Origin: Hamadaea flava
GTDB taxonomy: Bacteria > Actinomycetota > Actinomycetes > Mycobacteriales > Micromonosporaceae
DNA: 64,000 bases
Assembly (NCBI RefSeq): GCF_024172085.1
Contig: NZ_JAMZDZ010000001.1
Coordinates: 7,502,001-7,566,000 of the forward strand
Direction of reading: 5' to 3'
Positions 54,826 to 64,000 of this stretch are shown in pieces. Within the stretch, counting starts at the first letter, position 1; each line of letters starts with the position of its first letter. The notes under the pieces are model-generated. The model was not told the DNA's origin. It ran no database searches and saw only the letters and a list, made by a program, of their open reading frames with translations. Made by a program: the position numbers and the translations under genes.

Positions 54826-55268
54826 CCGGCCGCCCCGCCGGAAGCCGTCGCCCCGCCGGAAGAGGGAGCCGGTCCGTCGAGGGCGTCGGTCGCCTTGGCG
54901 ATGAAGCGTTGCCGGTCGACCAGGATCCGCTCCACCCGGCCGTCGGCCACGACCAGATCCTCGTCGCGTACGGTGATGTCGAAGATCAGCCGTCGACCGT
55001 CCACCTTGACCAGTAGGGCCTGGGCGACGACGGTGCGGCCCACCGCGGTCGGCGAACGGTGATCCAGCTCGGCGCGTACGCCGACAGTCGTCGCGTCGGA
55101 CGGCATGTGCCGCGCGGTCGCGGCGACGGTGGCCGCTTCCGCCAGGGCCAGCACCCGCGGCGTGCCGAGCACCGGCACGTCGCCGGAGCCGAGGGCCTGT
55201 GCGGTGTCGGCGTCTGAGACGCGAAGCTGCACCTGGGCGGTCAGTCCGGCGGCCAGGGAGTGCTCCAT
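54822..55268 (-). CDS. Hotdog-fold thioesterase (FlK-like)
   Basis: A 148-residue single hotdog domain. The sequence VLALAEAATVAATARHMPSD, then TTVGVRAELDHRSPTAVG, keeps the Thr/Glu/His pattern of fluoroacetyl-CoA thioesterase relatives, most of which act on other acyl-CoAs. TAGAGT (55275-55280 on the minus strand) lies six bases before the ATG, so the two-gene operon with the MBL hydrolase has a leaderless start. The C-terminus is Ala/Gly/Ser-rich. Confidence 0.85.
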   Translation of the reverse strand: MEHSLAAGLTAQVQLRVSDADTAQALGSGDVPVLGTPRVLALAEAATVAATARHMPSDATTVGVRAELDHRSPTAVGRTVVAQALLVKVDGRRLIFDITVRDEDLVVADGRVERILVDRQRFIAKATDALDGPAPSSGGATASGGAAG

Positions 55269-55376
55269 GCGCTCACTCTAGGCAACGAAGCCGACTCGGG
55301 CCACTCTCCCGCATAATTCCCACATTCGCGGGGGAAGGTGGGCGACTCCGATATGACCGACTGAGGAGATTCGCCT

Positions 55377-56603
55377 ATGCTCGGCACGATGCGGTCGCAG
55401 GAGATGGCACCCCCGGCGCACGCCGCGCCTCCGGCACAAGTGACACCCGAAGCACGCGAAGCGATACCCGAAGCGCGACAAGTCTCAGCCTCCGCTCGGC
55501 AGACGCTACCGGCACGGCCGGAAGCGCCGGCGGACAGCTCCCCGGAAGATCGCCGACCTGCGAACAAGCCCCGGCTGCGAATCCTGGACGGGCTGCGGCT
55601 GCTGGCCGCGCTGGCCGTGGTGGGCTGGCATCTGATCGCCGCGCCGACCGCCGGCTGGGCCGAGGCCGGCGTACGCGACTTCGGGCCGTTCGCGGCGGTC
55701 GCCAAGTACGGCTGGCTCGGCGTCGAGCTGTTCTTCCTCATCTCCGGCTTCGTCATCTGCCTGAGCAGCTGGGGTCGGCGGGTCGGCGACTTCGCGGCCT
55801 CCCGCGTCATGCGCCTCTATCCCGCGTACTGGCTGGCCGTGCTGGCCTCGGCGGCGGTGCTGGCGCTGTTCGGCGCGCGGGAGGTGACCTGGCCGCAGAC
55901 GGCGGCGAACCTGACGATGCTCCAGAACCCGCTGGGAGTCGCCGATGTGGACCCGTCGTACTGGACCCTCGCCGTGGAGCTGCGGTTCTATCTGCTCTTC
56001 GCGATCGTGGTGGCGCTCGGCGTGACGTATCGCCGGGTCGTCTACTTCTGCGTCATCTGGCTGGCCGTCTCGGTCTTCGTCTCCGGCCAGCCGTGGCTGG
56101 CCTGGCTGATCTCGGCCGAGAACGTGCCGTACTTCGTGGCGGGCATGGCGTTGTTCCTGGTCCACCGGTTCGGTGGGACGCCGCTGCTCTGGGGTATCGT
56201 GACCGCGAGCTGGCTGGTCGCGCTCTACCGGGTGGACTCCCACCTCACCGCCGCACTCGGCGAGCACGGATCCGACGAGTGGATTCCCGCCGCCCTGATC
56301 GTCACCGGGTTCTTCGCGCTGATGAGCCTGATCGCGGCCGGCTTCGGCAGCCGGATCAGCCGGCCCTGGCTGGTCACCGCGGGGGCGTTGACCTATCCGC
56401 TCTATCTGCTGCATCAGACGCTGGGCGTGACCGTGATCGGCGGACTGCGCGGGCACGTCCCCGGCTGGCTGATCCTGATCGCCCTAGTCACTGGGCTGCT
56501 GGGGCTGGCCTGGCTGGTGCATCGTTACGTCGAGCGACCGGTCGCGGCCTGGCTCAAGCGGGCCGCCGCGTCCTCCCTGGTAGCGATGCGCACCGCTCGC
56601 TGA
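55377..56603 (+). CDS. Acyltransferase family 3 membrane protein
   Basis: A 408-residue protein. After a disordered Pro/Ala-rich N-terminus (1-62) come about ten transmembrane helices with family motifs: RILDGLRLLAALAVVGWHLI (active-site His), GVELFFLISGFVI, RVMRLYPAYWLAVL and YPLYLLHQTLG. Such proteins O-acylate cell-surface sugars, lipids or secondary metabolites. GAGGAG precedes the ATG. Substrate not evident. Confidence 0.92.
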   Translation: MLGTMRSQEMAPPAHAAPPAQVTPEAREAIPEARQVSASARQTLPARPEAPADSSPEDRRPANKPRLRILDGLRLLAALAVVGWHLIAAPTAGWAEAGVRDFGPFAAVAKYGWLGVELFFLISGFVICLSSWGRRVGDFAASRVMRLYPAYWLAVLASAAVLALFGAREVTWPQTAANLTMLQNPLGVADVDPSYWTLAVELRFYLLFAIVVALGVTYRRVVYFCVIWLAVSVFVSGQPWLAWLISAENVPYFVAGMALFLVHRFGGTPLLWGIVTASWLVALYRVDSHLTAALGEHGSDEWIPAALIVTGFFALMSLIAAGFGSRISRPWLVTAGALTYPLYLLHQTLGVTVIGGLRGHVPGWLILIALVTGLLGLAWLVHRYVERPVAAWLKRAAASSLVAMRTAR

Positions 56604-56642
56604 GCGCGAGGAACGTCGGTTACGGGGAGTATCCTTCTGCCG

Positions 56643-58118
56643 ATGGAATCCCAGCCCGCGGAGATGGACGGCCTCTTCGCCATCCCCACGACGCCCGGCT
56701 CCGGCGGCCCTTTCGCCGGTTTCGCCGAGCCCGGCCCGGACGCGCCGCTGGCCGTCCGGATGCGGCCGGCGAGCGTCGACGAGTTGGTGGGACAAGGTCA
56801 TCTGCTGGCGGCCGGGGCCCCGCTGCGCCGGCTCGTGGGCGGTGGCGCCCCGATGTCGGTGATCCTCTGGGGTCCGCCCGGCAGCGGCAAGACCACGATC
56901 GCGCACCTCGTCGCGCGGGCGAGCGAACGGCACTTCGTCGCCATGTCCGCGCTGACCGCCGGAGTCAAGGACGTCCGGGCCGAGATCGACGCCGCTCGCG
57001 CCCGCCGTCGCCGGGGCGGCCCGGCCACCGTCCTGTTCCTCGACGAGGTGCACCGCTTCTCCAAGGCACAGCAGGACTCGCTGCTCGCGGCGGTCGAGGA
57101 CCGCACGATCACCTTGCTCGCCGCCACCACGGAGAACCCCTACTTCTCGGTCATCTCGCCGCTGCTCTCCCGCTGCGTACTGCTCACGCTCAAACCCTTG
57201 GACGACGACGGCGTCCGCGGCCTGGTGCGGCGCGCGACCACCGACGAGCGCGGCCTGGGCGGGGCCGTCACGCTCGCGTCCGATGCCGAAGATCATCTGG
57301 TACGCCTGGCAGGCGGTGACGTCCGTAAAGCGCTGACGGCGCTGGAGGCGGCGGCCGGGTCGGCCGCGGAACTCGGCGTGTCCGAGATCGACCTGGCCGT
57401 CGCCGAGAAGGCGGTAGATACCGCGGCCCTGCGCTACGACCGGGCCGGCGACGAGCACTACGACGTGGTGAGCGCGTTCATCAAGAGCATGCGTGGCTCG
57501 GACGTCGACGCCGCGCTGCACTATCTGGCCCGGATGCTCGTCGCGGGGGAGGATGCCCGGTTCATCGCCCGGCGCATGGTCATCTTCGCCTCCGAGGACG
57601 TCGGGATGGCCGATCCGACGGCGCTGATGGTGGCGACCGCCGCCGCCAACGCGGTCGAATACGTCGGTCTGCCGGAGGTGACGCTCAACCTGTCGCAGGC
57701 GGTGATCCACCTGGCCACCGCGCCGAAGTCGAACTCGGCCACCACCGCGATCGGCAAGGCGATGGCCGACGTACGCGCGGGCCAGGCGGGCAGCGTGCCG
57801 AAACACCTGCGCGACGCCCACTATCGCGGGGCGGCCGGGCTCGGGCACGGAGCCGGCTACCGCTATCCGCACGACGATCCCCGGGGTGTGGTGACCCAGC
57901 AATACGCCCCGGACGCGATCGCCCGGACCGACTACTACGAGCCGACCGACCACGGCGCGGAGCGCGCCGTCGCCGCCCGGCTGCCCAAACTCCGTTCGGT
58001 GGTACGCGGTGTCCCGCTGCCGCCGTCCGACCGGCACAATGGCGCGAATGCCGGTTCGGGTGCCGAACCGGGCCAGACCTCAGCTGACCGAGAACCGGAG
58101 AAGGGGGAGGGTCGGTAG
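56643..58118 (+). CDS. rarA: RarA/MgsA replication-associated ATPase
   Basis: A 491-residue AAA+ protein related to clamp-loader subunits. Walker [11 protein letters not shown] (about 76), Walker [16 protein letters not shown] (about 132), sensor [19 protein letters not shown], then the RarA-specific tetramerisation region ([15 protein letters not shown]). RarA works at stalled replication forks. The C-terminal 70 residues are less conserved and end in an acidic, disordered tail. TATCCT (56630-56635) lies seven bases before the ATG. The next gene starts immediately after its stop. Confidence 0.95.
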   Translation: MESQPAEMDGLFAIPTTPGSGGPFAGFAEPGPDAPLAVRMRPASVDELVGQGHLLAAGAPLRRLVGGGAPMSVILWGPPGSGKTTIAHLVARASERHFVAMSALTAGVKDVRAEIDAARARRRRGGPATVLFLDEVHRFSKAQQDSLLAAVEDRTITLLAATTENPYFSVISPLLSRCVLLTLKPLDDDGVRGLVRRATTDERGLGGAVTLASDAEDHLVRLAGGDVRKALTALEAAAGSAAELGVSEIDLAVAEKAVDTAALRYDRAGDEHYDVVSAFIKSMRGSDVDAALHYLARMLVAGEDARFIARRMVIFASEDVGMADPTALMVATAAANAVEYVGLPEVTLNLSQAVIHLATAPKSNSATTAIGKAMADVRAGQAGSVPKHLRDAHYRGAAGLGHGAGYRYPHDDPRGVVTQQYAPDAIARTDYYEPTDHGAERAVAARLPKLRSVVRGVPLPPSDRHNGANAGSGAEPGQTSADREPEKGEGR

Positions 58119-61070
58119 ATGGCGCGCGACGCGGAGCGACCCGACGACGGCCGAGGCCGTCGCAAAGGCCGCGGCGGTGGCGAGCCGCAGGAGGTGCCCC
58201 AGGAGGAGACCGGCTGGCTCGACGACCTGCGGCACGCCAAGGAGGCGAAGGCCGACATCGGCCCAGGCGGCACTCCCGGCGGCCCCAGCGAGAAGACCCG
58301 CGGCGGCTCCGGCGACTCCCGGTGGGCCGCGTTGCGGGGCGAGTCGGGTTCCGGCTCCGCTGGATCGCCGTCGGCCGCACCGCCCGCCACCGGACCGTCG
58401 CCCGCCGGACCGCCGACGACCGGCCCCGCCCCCAGCGGCCCGGCCCAGGCGATGCCCGGATCTCCGATCGCCCGTCGCCGGGCCGAGGACACGCCTCCGC
58501 CTCCGCCGGCCGGTCGGCGCCGCGCTGACGAGCCGGGCGGCGAGCCCACCTTCGGCGGCGGACGCCGTCGAGCCGACGATGACGCCGGTGAGCCGACCTT
58601 CGGCGGGGGTCGCCGTCGCGGGGACGAGCCGTCCGGCGACGTGATGGCCGGTCGGCGACGAGCCGAGGAACCGGTGTCCGGTGGGCATCGCCGCGACGAC
58701 GAACCGCCTGGTGAACCGACCTTCGGCGGAGGTCGCCGACGCGGGGACGAGCCGTCCGGCGACGTGATGGCCGGACGACGCCGGGCCGACGAGCCGACCG
58801 GTGGCTTCCGCCGGGGCGACGAGCCGTCTGGCGACGTCATGGCCGGTGGGCGCCGACGCGCTGAGGACCCCCCACCGCCCCCGGCCGGCCGCAGGCGCGC
58901 CGAGGACACTCCTCCTGCTCCACCTCCGCCGCCGGCGGGCGGTCGACGCCGCGCCGACGAACCGGCGGACGAACCGACGTTCGGCGGTGGCCGCCGTCGA
59001 GCCGCAGAGCCGGCGGAACCGCCCCGGACCGGCCATCGGCGCGACGAGCCTCCGACGCCCCCGTCCGGTCCACTGTCGACTTCCGGCGTACGCGCCGAGC
59101 CGCCCGCTGACGGACCGCAGGGGGCAGCCGGTGCACCGCCGGCCGGTCGCAGATCCGGCGGGCTGGGCGACCGTTTCGTGCCGCTGGGTCGCCGCGACGC
59201 CTCCGGTCCCGCGGAGTCCCCGAGCGGGCGAGGCGGCCCGGTTTCCGGCAGCCCGGCGGCGCCGGGTGTCGGCCCGGTCGCACCGGGTCGTGGCGGCGTA
59301 CCTGGTGGACCGCGCGGGGCGGAGCATCCGCGCGACGGCGAGCCCGGCGGTCGCGGAGCCGGCCCCGGCGCGTCCGGGGCTCCCGGCCGAGGCGGCCCCG
59401 CCGCCGGTACGCCCGGCGGCCGTCCCATTTCCGGACCCGGTGGCGGACTCGGCACTCCGCCCGGCAGCGCGCCTCCGCCGGTCGCCGGTCGCGGCGGCGC
59501 TCCGGCCGGTCCCGGTGGTCCCGGTGCTGGTGGCGGCCTTGGTAGTCCGGTCGCGCCCGGTCGTGGTGGCGTACCTGGTGGGCCGCGTGGTCCCCGCGAC
59601 GGCGAGCCCGGTGGGCCTGGTCGCGGTGGTGCTCCGGGTGGTCCCGGTGCTGGTGGTGGACTTGGTAGCCCCGTTGCTCCGGGGCGTGGTGGCGTACCCG
59701 CTGGGCGGGACGGCGAGCCGGGCGGACCCGGTCGCCCCGGTGCTGGTGGCGGTCTTGGTAGCCCCGTTGCTCCGGGGCGTGGCGGCGTGCCCGGTGGGCG
59801 GGACGGCGAGCCCGGTGGGCCTGGTCGCGGTGGTGCTCCGGGTGGTCCCGGTGCTGGTGGACTTGGTAGCCCCGTTGCTCCGGGGCGTGGTGGCGTACCC
59901 GCTGGTGGACCCGGGAGCCCCGTCGCTCCTGGACGTGGCGGCGTGCCCGGTGGGCCGCGTGGCCCGCGTGACGGTGAGCCCGGCGGGCCTGGACGCGCGG
60001 GCATGGGCGGCCCAGCCGCACCGGTACGCCCCGGCGGTCCCGGCACCGGCGTTCCGGGCCCCGGTGGACCCGCTGGTGGCGGGCCCGGTGTCGGGGGTCC
60101 TGGCGTGGGCGGCCCGGCCGGCCCCGGCCGTGGACCTGACCGGCCCGGCGACTCACCACCCGGCCGGATGGCGGCGGGGCTGGGGACGGGCGCACCCCCG
60201 GCACCGGCGATGCCGGGCGGACCCGGCCCGGCGATGCCCCCGGGAGGAATGCCTCCGGGAGGAATGCCTCCGGGAGGAATGCCCTCAGGTGGGATGCCAC
60301 CTGGAGCGATGCCGCCCGGCGGGATGCCGCCCGGGATGGGGCCTGGCCCCGGCGGCCCGAACCGGCCCGGCGGACCCGACGACTTCCCCGGGCTCGACGG
60401 ACCGCCGCGTCCGCGGTCGCCGCGGTCCGGCCTGCAGGCCGGGGTCGGCGCGTTCAAGGACGCCCGCTCGGAGCTGCGCAAGCGGATGCGCGAGCGGCAG
60501 CGCCTGCGGATGCTCACGCTCATGGCGGTCGTCGTCACCGTGCTCGGCGCGCTGCCGCTGTACCTGCTGGTGCAGGCGGCGACCCGGGACCCGGTGTTCA
60601 CCTCGCTCGACGCGCTCAAGGTCCCGGCCTGGGCCGCGACCAGCCACGCCGACGAGGTCGACGGGAGCCGGTGGTGCGTCATCGAATGCCGCTACCGCGA
60701 ACGGGACGTCGCCTCGCAGAAGTCGCCGGACGAGACCAACACCGCCTACGTCAAGGCCTTGCAGGACGCCGGATGGCAGCGCTGGAAGGTGCCGGACTGC
60801 CCGATGCAGGCGGCCGGGGTCACAGTGGAGGGCCACTACACCTGCTGGCGCAAGGACGAGTACACACTCGACCTTTGGGTAAGGAACAAGCCGTGTCCCG
60901 ACGAGTTGCTGCGCAACCGGCCGACGGTCGGCCCGTCGGGATCGACGGCCGCCTCACCAGGGACGCAGGACTGCAACGGTTCGCTGGTGTCGTTCAAGGT
61001 CTATAACGCCATCGCGGACGACCGGCTCAACCGGACCGGCACCGACGCGACCACGTCTCCCGGCGGCTAG
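58119..61070 (+). CDS. Gly/Pro/Arg-rich repeat protein with one transmembrane helix
   Basis: A 983-residue protein. Residues 1-120 are charged. Residues 120-330 carry repeats built on EPTFGGGRRRGDEPSGDVMA and proline runs. Residues 360-690 repeat GSPVAPGRGGVPGG and RDGEPGGPGRGG blocks, then PPGGM repeats (about 705-740). A basic segment (RSELRKRMRERQRLRM) precedes one transmembrane helix (about 798-820). The outside domain of about 160 residues has six cysteines (WCVIEC, DCPMQ, YTCWRK, KPCPDE, DCNGS). Topology: long disordered cytoplasmic arm, disulfide-bonded outer domain. The ATG abuts the rarA stop with GGGGGAGGG upstream. Function unknown. Confidence 0.85.
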   Translation: MARDAERPDDGRGRRKGRGGGEPQEVPQEETGWLDDLRHAKEAKADIGPGGTPGGPSEKTRGGSGDSRWAALRGESGSGSAGSPSAAPPATGPSPAGPPTTGPAPSGPAQAMPGSPIARRRAEDTPPPPPAGRRRADEPGGEPTFGGGRRRADDDAGEPTFGGGRRRGDEPSGDVMAGRRRAEEPVSGGHRRDDEPPGEPTFGGGRRRGDEPSGDVMAGRRRADEPTGGFRRGDEPSGDVMAGGRRRAEDPPPPPAGRRRAEDTPPAPPPPPAGGRRRADEPADEPTFGGGRRRAAEPAEPPRTGHRRDEPPTPPSGPLSTSGVRAEPPADGPQGAAGAPPAGRRSGGLGDRFVPLGRRDASGPAESPSGRGGPVSGSPAAPGVGPVAPGRGGVPGGPRGAEHPRDGEPGGRGAGPGASGAPGRGGPAAGTPGGRPISGPGGGLGTPPGSAPPPVAGRGGAPAGPGGPGAGGGLGSPVAPGRGGVPGGPRGPRDGEPGGPGRGGAPGGPGAGGGLGSPVAPGRGGVPAGRDGEPGGPGRPGAGGGLGSPVAPGRGGVPGGRDGEPGGPGRGGAPGGPGAGGLGSPVAPGRGGVPAGGPGSPVAPGRGGVPGGPRGPRDGEPGGPGRAGMGGPAAPVRPGGPGTGVPGPGGPAGGGPGVGGPGVGGPAGPGRGPDRPGDSPPGRMAAGLGTGAPPAPAMPGGPGPAMPPGGMPPGGMPPGGMPSGGMPPGAMPPGGMPPGMGPGPGGPNRPGGPDDFPGLDGPPRPRSPRSGLQAGVGAFKDARSELRKRMRERQRLRMLTLMAVVVTVLGALPLYLLVQAATRDPVFTSLDALKVPAWAATSHADEVDGSRWCVIECRYRERDVASQKSPDETNTAYVKALQDAGWQRWKVPDCPMQAAGVTVEGHYTCWRKDEYTLDLWVRNKPCPDELLRNRPTVGPSGSTAASPGTQDCNGSLVSFKVYNAIADDRLNRTGTDATTSPGG

Positions 61071-61158
61071 CCGCCTCCAGATCAGCGGGGCGCAAGGGGC
61101 GCAACGCGGCCGAAAAGGTAAGGTCTGCACGTCGGGCTGAGTCGAGGGAGGCCGCGCC

Positions 61159-61614
61159 ATGCGTGGTTGGGAGATCGCGGCGTTGGTCGCCGCGGGGGCG
61201 TTCGCGGTGCTGATGCTCGCATTGGTCGTGCCCGTGCTGCGGCTGCGGCACACCATCGACGCCGCGACGCAGACCCTGAAAGACGTTCAGGTGCGCACCG
61301 GCCCGCTGCTCGACGAGGTGCACGGCACGGTGGACAACGTGAACACCGCGCTCGGCCAGGTGCAGGTCACCCTGGATGGGGTGAACGTGCAGCTCGCCCG
61401 GGTCGACACCATGACGCAGCACGCCCAGGCCGCCACCGCCAACGTGGCCAACCTGGTCGGCGTCGTCTCGGCGGCCGCGTCGAGCCCGCTGGTCAAGGCG
61501 GCGGCGTTCAGCTACGGCCTGCGCCGCGCCAACTCCGCGCGCCGCCAGGCCGACGACGAGAAGGCGGTACGCGCGACGCTCAAGGCGCAGCGCAAGGCCG
61601 CGAGGGGACGGTAG
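61159..61614 (+). CDS. DUF948-family membrane protein
   Basis: A 151-residue protein: one N-terminal transmembrane helix (EIAALVAAGAFAVLMLALVV), a long amphipathic coiled-coil region (DEVHGTVDNVNTALGQVQVT), a Val/Ala-rich segment and a basic tail. This is the usual DUF948 gene found just upstream of alaS in actinobacteria. GAGGGAGG precedes the ATG. The next gene begins two bases after its stop. Confidence 0.88.
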   Translation: MRGWEIAALVAAGAFAVLMLALVVPVLRLRHTIDAATQTLKDVQVRTGPLLDEVHGTVDNVNTALGQVQVTLDGVNVQLARVDTMTQHAQAATANVANLVGVVSAAASSPLVKAAAFSYGLRRANSARRQADDEKAVRATLKAQRKAARGR

Positions 61615-61616
61615 AG

Positions 61617-61943
61617 GTGAAGCGGCTGCTCTGGCTGGGCGCGGGGCTGGCCATCGGGGCCTTGGTCGTACGCGCGGTGAGCAAGCGCATGCAGCGGCTG
61701 ACGCCCGGTGGCATCGCCGAGAGTGTGTCCTCCTCGATCGGTGGGATCGGCGAGACGATGCGCGAATTCGTGGAGGACGTCCGCGACGGCATGGCCGAGC
61801 GGGAGGATGAGATACATCGGGCCTTCGCCGACGGCGTGGCGCTCGACGACACCACGGCCCTGCCCTGGGCCCGTGGCGTCGGGGAGAAGTTCTACTCGAG
61901 CCAGTATTTCAGAGAACAGCAGGAAGGTGACACAAGCCGATGA
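61617..61943 (+). CDS. Small membrane protein, DUF6167-like
   Basis: A 108-residue protein: an N-terminal helix ([20 protein letters not shown]), then basic and amphipathic segments and an acidic central helix ([20 protein letters not shown]). Start GTG, two bases after the DUF948 stop; its own stop overlaps the alaS ATG (ATGA). The conserved trio DUF948, this protein and alaS is common in actinobacteria; the domain name is from memory of that context. Confidence 0.75.
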   Translation: MKRLLWLGAGLAIGALVVRAVSKRMQRLTPGGIAESVSSSIGGIGETMREFVEDVRDGMAEREDEIHRAFADGVALDDTTALPWARGVGEKFYSSQYFREQQEGDTSR

Positions 61944-64000
61944 GAACCGCCGAGGTCAAGCGCCGGTTCCTGGCCCACTTCGAGGCGAACGGTCACACGG
62001 TGGTGCCCAGCGCTCCGTTACCCGCCATCGACGACCCGAACCTGTTGTTCATCAACGCCGGCATGGTGCAGTTCGTGCCGTACTTCCTCGGCCAGCAGTC
62101 CGCGCCGTTCAAGCGCGCCGTCAGCGTCCAGAAGTGCATCCGGACGCCGGACATCGACGAGGTCGGCAAGACCAGCCGGCACGGCACGTTCTTCCAGATG
62201 AACGGGAACTTCTCGTTCGGGGACTACTTCAAGGCCGAGGCGATCAAGCTGTCGTGGGAGCTGATCACCAACCCGATCGAGTCCGGCGGGTTCGGCATCG
62301 ACCCGGAGAAGATCTGGGCGACGGTCTACCTCGACGACGACGAGTCCATCGAATACTGGCGCAACGTCGGGCTGCCGGCTGAGCGGATCGTCCGCCGGGG
62401 CAAGGCCGACAACTTCTGGTCGATGGGCATCCCCGGTCCGTGCGGCCCCTGCTCGGAGATCTACGTCGACCGCGGCCCGGCGTACGGGCAGGAGGGCGGC
62501 CCCGCCGTCGACGAGGACCGCTACATGGAGATCTGGAACAACGTCTTCATGCAGTTCGAGCGCGGTCCGGGCACGGACAAGGAGAACTACCCGATCCTGG
62601 GCGAGCTGCCGGCGAAGAACATCGACACCGGCATGGGCCTGGAGCGGATGGCCTCGATCATGCAGGGCGTCGACAACCTCTACGAGATCGACGAGGTCCG
62701 CCCGCTGATCGACAAGGCGTGCGAGATGACCGGCAAGCGGTACAACGTCACGCATACGCACACGGCCAGCGAGTCGCACCCCGACGACGTCCGGCTGCGC
62801 GTCATCGCCGACCACGTCCGCACCGCGCTGATGCTGATCGGCGACGGCGTCACGCCGTCCAACGAGGGCCGGGGCTACGTGCTGCGCCGGATCATGCGGC
62901 GGTCCATCCGGGCGATGCGCCTGCTGGGCTGGCAGGAGCAGGCCCTGCCGCAGCTGCTGCCGGTGGCGCGGGACTGCATGGCCCCGTCCTACCCCGAGCT
63001 GGCCACCGACTTCGAGCGCATCTCGCAGTACGCGTACGCGGAGGAGGACGCGTTCCTGTCGACCCTGCGGGCCGGCACGACGATCCTCGACACCGCGATC
63101 GCGGAGACGAAGCAGGCCAGCGGCGCGACCCTGGCCGGGGACAAGGCGTTCCAGCTGCACGACACCTACGGCTTCCCGATCGACCTGACCCTGGAGATCG
63201 CGGCCGAGCAGGGCCTGTCGGTGGACACCGACGGCTTCCGGGCGCTGATGGCCGAGCAGCGTAAGCGGGCCAAGGCCGACGCCCAGGCCCGCAAGACCGG
63301 CCACGCCGACCTGTCGGCGTACCGGGGTTCGCTGGAGGCCGGCGGCGAGGTTCAGTTCACCGGATACGCCGAGATCGCCCGCGAGTCGCGCGTACGCAGT
63401 CTGCTGACGCCGACTGGTGAGGCGTTGACGGTGGCCGGCGAGGGCGACCTGATCGAGCTGGTGCTCGACACGACTCCGTTCTACGCCGAGGGCGGCGGCC
63501 AGCAGGCAGACACCGGGTTCATCACGGTCGGCTCAGGCCGGGTGCAGGTGCTGGACGTGCAGAAGCCGATCCCGGGCCTGATCGTCCACAAGGTCAAGGT
63601 GCTGTCCGGCGAGGTCCGGGCAGGTGAGGCCGGGTTCGCCGAGATCGACATCACCCGCCGCAAGGCGATCTCCCGGGCGCACACGGCGACTCACCTGGTG
63701 CACCAGACGATGCGCAACTTCCTCGGCGAGGCGGCGACCCAGGCCGGGTCGCTCAACGCGCCGGGCCGGCTCCGGTTCGACTTCAACACGCCGGGCGCGG
63801 TCCCGGGCAGCGTGCTGGTCGACGTCGAGCAGAAGATCAACGAGGTCCTGTTGGAGGATCTGGAGGTCCGGGCGTTCCTGACCTCGCAGGCCGAGGCGCG
63901 GGCGATGGGCGCGATGGCGTTGTTCGGCGAGAAGTACGGCGATGTCGTGCGGGTCGTCGAGGTCGGCGAGTACGCGCGGGAGCTGTGCGGTGGTACGCAC
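61940..64000 (+). CDS. alaS: Alanyl-tRNA synthetase, 3' end missing
   Basis: The first 687 codons are present; the window ends inside the editing domain. The N-terminus [20 protein letters not shown] with [20 protein letters not shown] begins the class II core (motif 1); [12 protein letters not shown] and [12 protein letters not shown] are further core blocks. The editing zinc ligands are seen in AHTATH (His581 and His585) and CGGTH (Cys683, His687, the last codon of the window). It charges tRNA-Ala and clears mischarged Ser/Gly. The ATG overlaps the preceding stop. Confidence 0.97.
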   Translation, partial: MRTAEVKRRFLAHFEANGHTVVPSAPLPAIDDPNLLFINAGMVQFVPYFLGQQSAPFKRAVSVQKCIRTPDIDEVGKTSRHGTFFQMNGNFSFGDYFKAEAIKLSWELITNPIESGGFGIDPEKIWATVYLDDDESIEYWRNVGLPAERIVRRGKADNFWSMGIPGPCGPCSEIYVDRGPAYGQEGGPAVDEDRYMEIWNNVFMQFERGPGTDKENYPILGELPAKNIDTGMGLERMASIMQGVDNLYEIDEVRPLIDKACEMTGKRYNVTHTHTASESHPDDVRLRVIADHVRTALMLIGDGVTPSNEGRGYVLRRIMRRSIRAMRLLGWQEQALPQLLPVARDCMAPSYPELATDFERISQYAYAEEDAFLSTLRAGTTILDTAIAETKQASGATLAGDKAFQLHDTYGFPIDLTLEIAAEQGLSVDTDGFRALMAEQRKRAKADAQARKTGHADLSAYRGSLEAGGEVQFTGYAEIARESRVRSLLTPTGEALTVAGEGDLIELVLDTTPFYAEGGGQQADTGFITVGSGRVQVLDVQKPIPGLIVHKVKVLSGEVRAGEAGFAEIDITRRKAISRAHTATHLVHQTMRNFLGEAATQAGSLNAPGRLRFDFNTPGAVPGSVLVDVEQKINEVLLEDLEVRAFLTSQAEARAMGAMALFGEKYGDVVRVVEVGEYARELCGGTH

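Noticed and set aside
57935-60682. Very long open frames on the minus strand and in other plus frames across the Gly/Pro-rich gene
   Set aside because: They arise from GC-rich repeats that lack stops in all frames. Only the plus frame from 58119 has a ribosome site, abuts rarA, and ends in a normal membrane helix and cysteine domain.

Overview
The window is high-GC DNA with strongly GC-biased third codon positions, many GTG starts and many TAnnnT -10 boxes lying 6-8 bases before the start codon. With the gene order pafB-pafC-tatA-tatC...helY and rarA...DUF948-alaS, this points to the chromosome of a filamentous actinomycete. The secreted glycan hydrolases and the gene content fit Micromonosporaceae best; the family is my inference. 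I saw no rRNA, tRNA, CRISPR array, IS element or phage gene.

Layout. 1-8000: the proteasome-associated regulators PafB (3' end only) and PafC, two small membrane proteins, TatA and TatC, a diacylglycerol kinase-type lipid kinase, an opposing HAD phosphatase and the large helicase HelY. 8.1-11.6 kb: an MHYT-domain membrane sensor, a MerR-thioredoxin operon, a geranylgeranyl-reductase-type flavoprotein and a coiled-coil protein. 11.6-19 kb: a membrane zinc metallopeptidase, an ABC-F ATPase, a polytopic membrane protein, a 75-residue HTH protein, an enoyl-CoA hydratase-type enzyme and an ABC exporter. 19-24.8 kb: a RIO-type kinase with an unusual leader, a TetR regulator, a nitrilase-family amidase, a HAD hydrolase, a Tat-exported glycerophosphodiesterase and membrane proteins. 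24.9-30.2 kb: a GH18 chitinase, a truncated haemoglobin and aconitase with a textbook terminator. 30.3-38.9 kb: a VOC protein, glutathione peroxidase, a secreted GH71/99-like enzyme, gamma-glutamyltransferase and three paralogous septum-formation-type lipoproteins. 38.9-43.1 kb: a PadR regulator divergent from a flavin monooxygenase, homocysteine S-methyltransferase, purC and a small barrel protein. 43.2-48.8 kb: a giant secreted protein with two complete GH13 catalytic domains (amylase plus pullulanase), preceded by a MalR-like operator. 49-56.6 kb: a 42-residue membrane peptide, aminopeptidase P, asparagine synthetase with a PfkB kinase, a metallo-beta-lactamase-fold protein with a thioesterase, and an acyltransferase. 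56.6-64 kb: rarA, a 983-residue Gly/Pro/Arg-rich membrane protein, DUF948, a DUF6167-like protein and alaS (cut by the window end).

How it fits together. Much of the window is conserved housekeeping: Tat export, replication restart, tRNA charging, the TCA cycle and purine synthesis. Interspersed are secreted polysaccharide-degrading enzymes (chitinase, GH71/99-like, amylopullulanase). At least two of the exported proteins carry twin-arginine signals that the nearby TatA/TatC could serve.

The least explained material is non-coding. A 41-bp hairpin-containing repeat occurs three times, and a 48-bp palindromic element occurs twice in opposite orientation. There is a six-unit palindrome array with 41-bp period next to purC, and a 28-bp minisatellite followed by a large inverted repeat at 35.7-36.0 kb. 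Among proteins, the Gly/Pro-rich membrane protein between rarA and alaS and the triplicated, internally duplicated lipoprotein family are the best candidates for undescribed biology. Starts were chosen from visible ribosome sites, -10 boxes and gene overlaps, not from homology searches.
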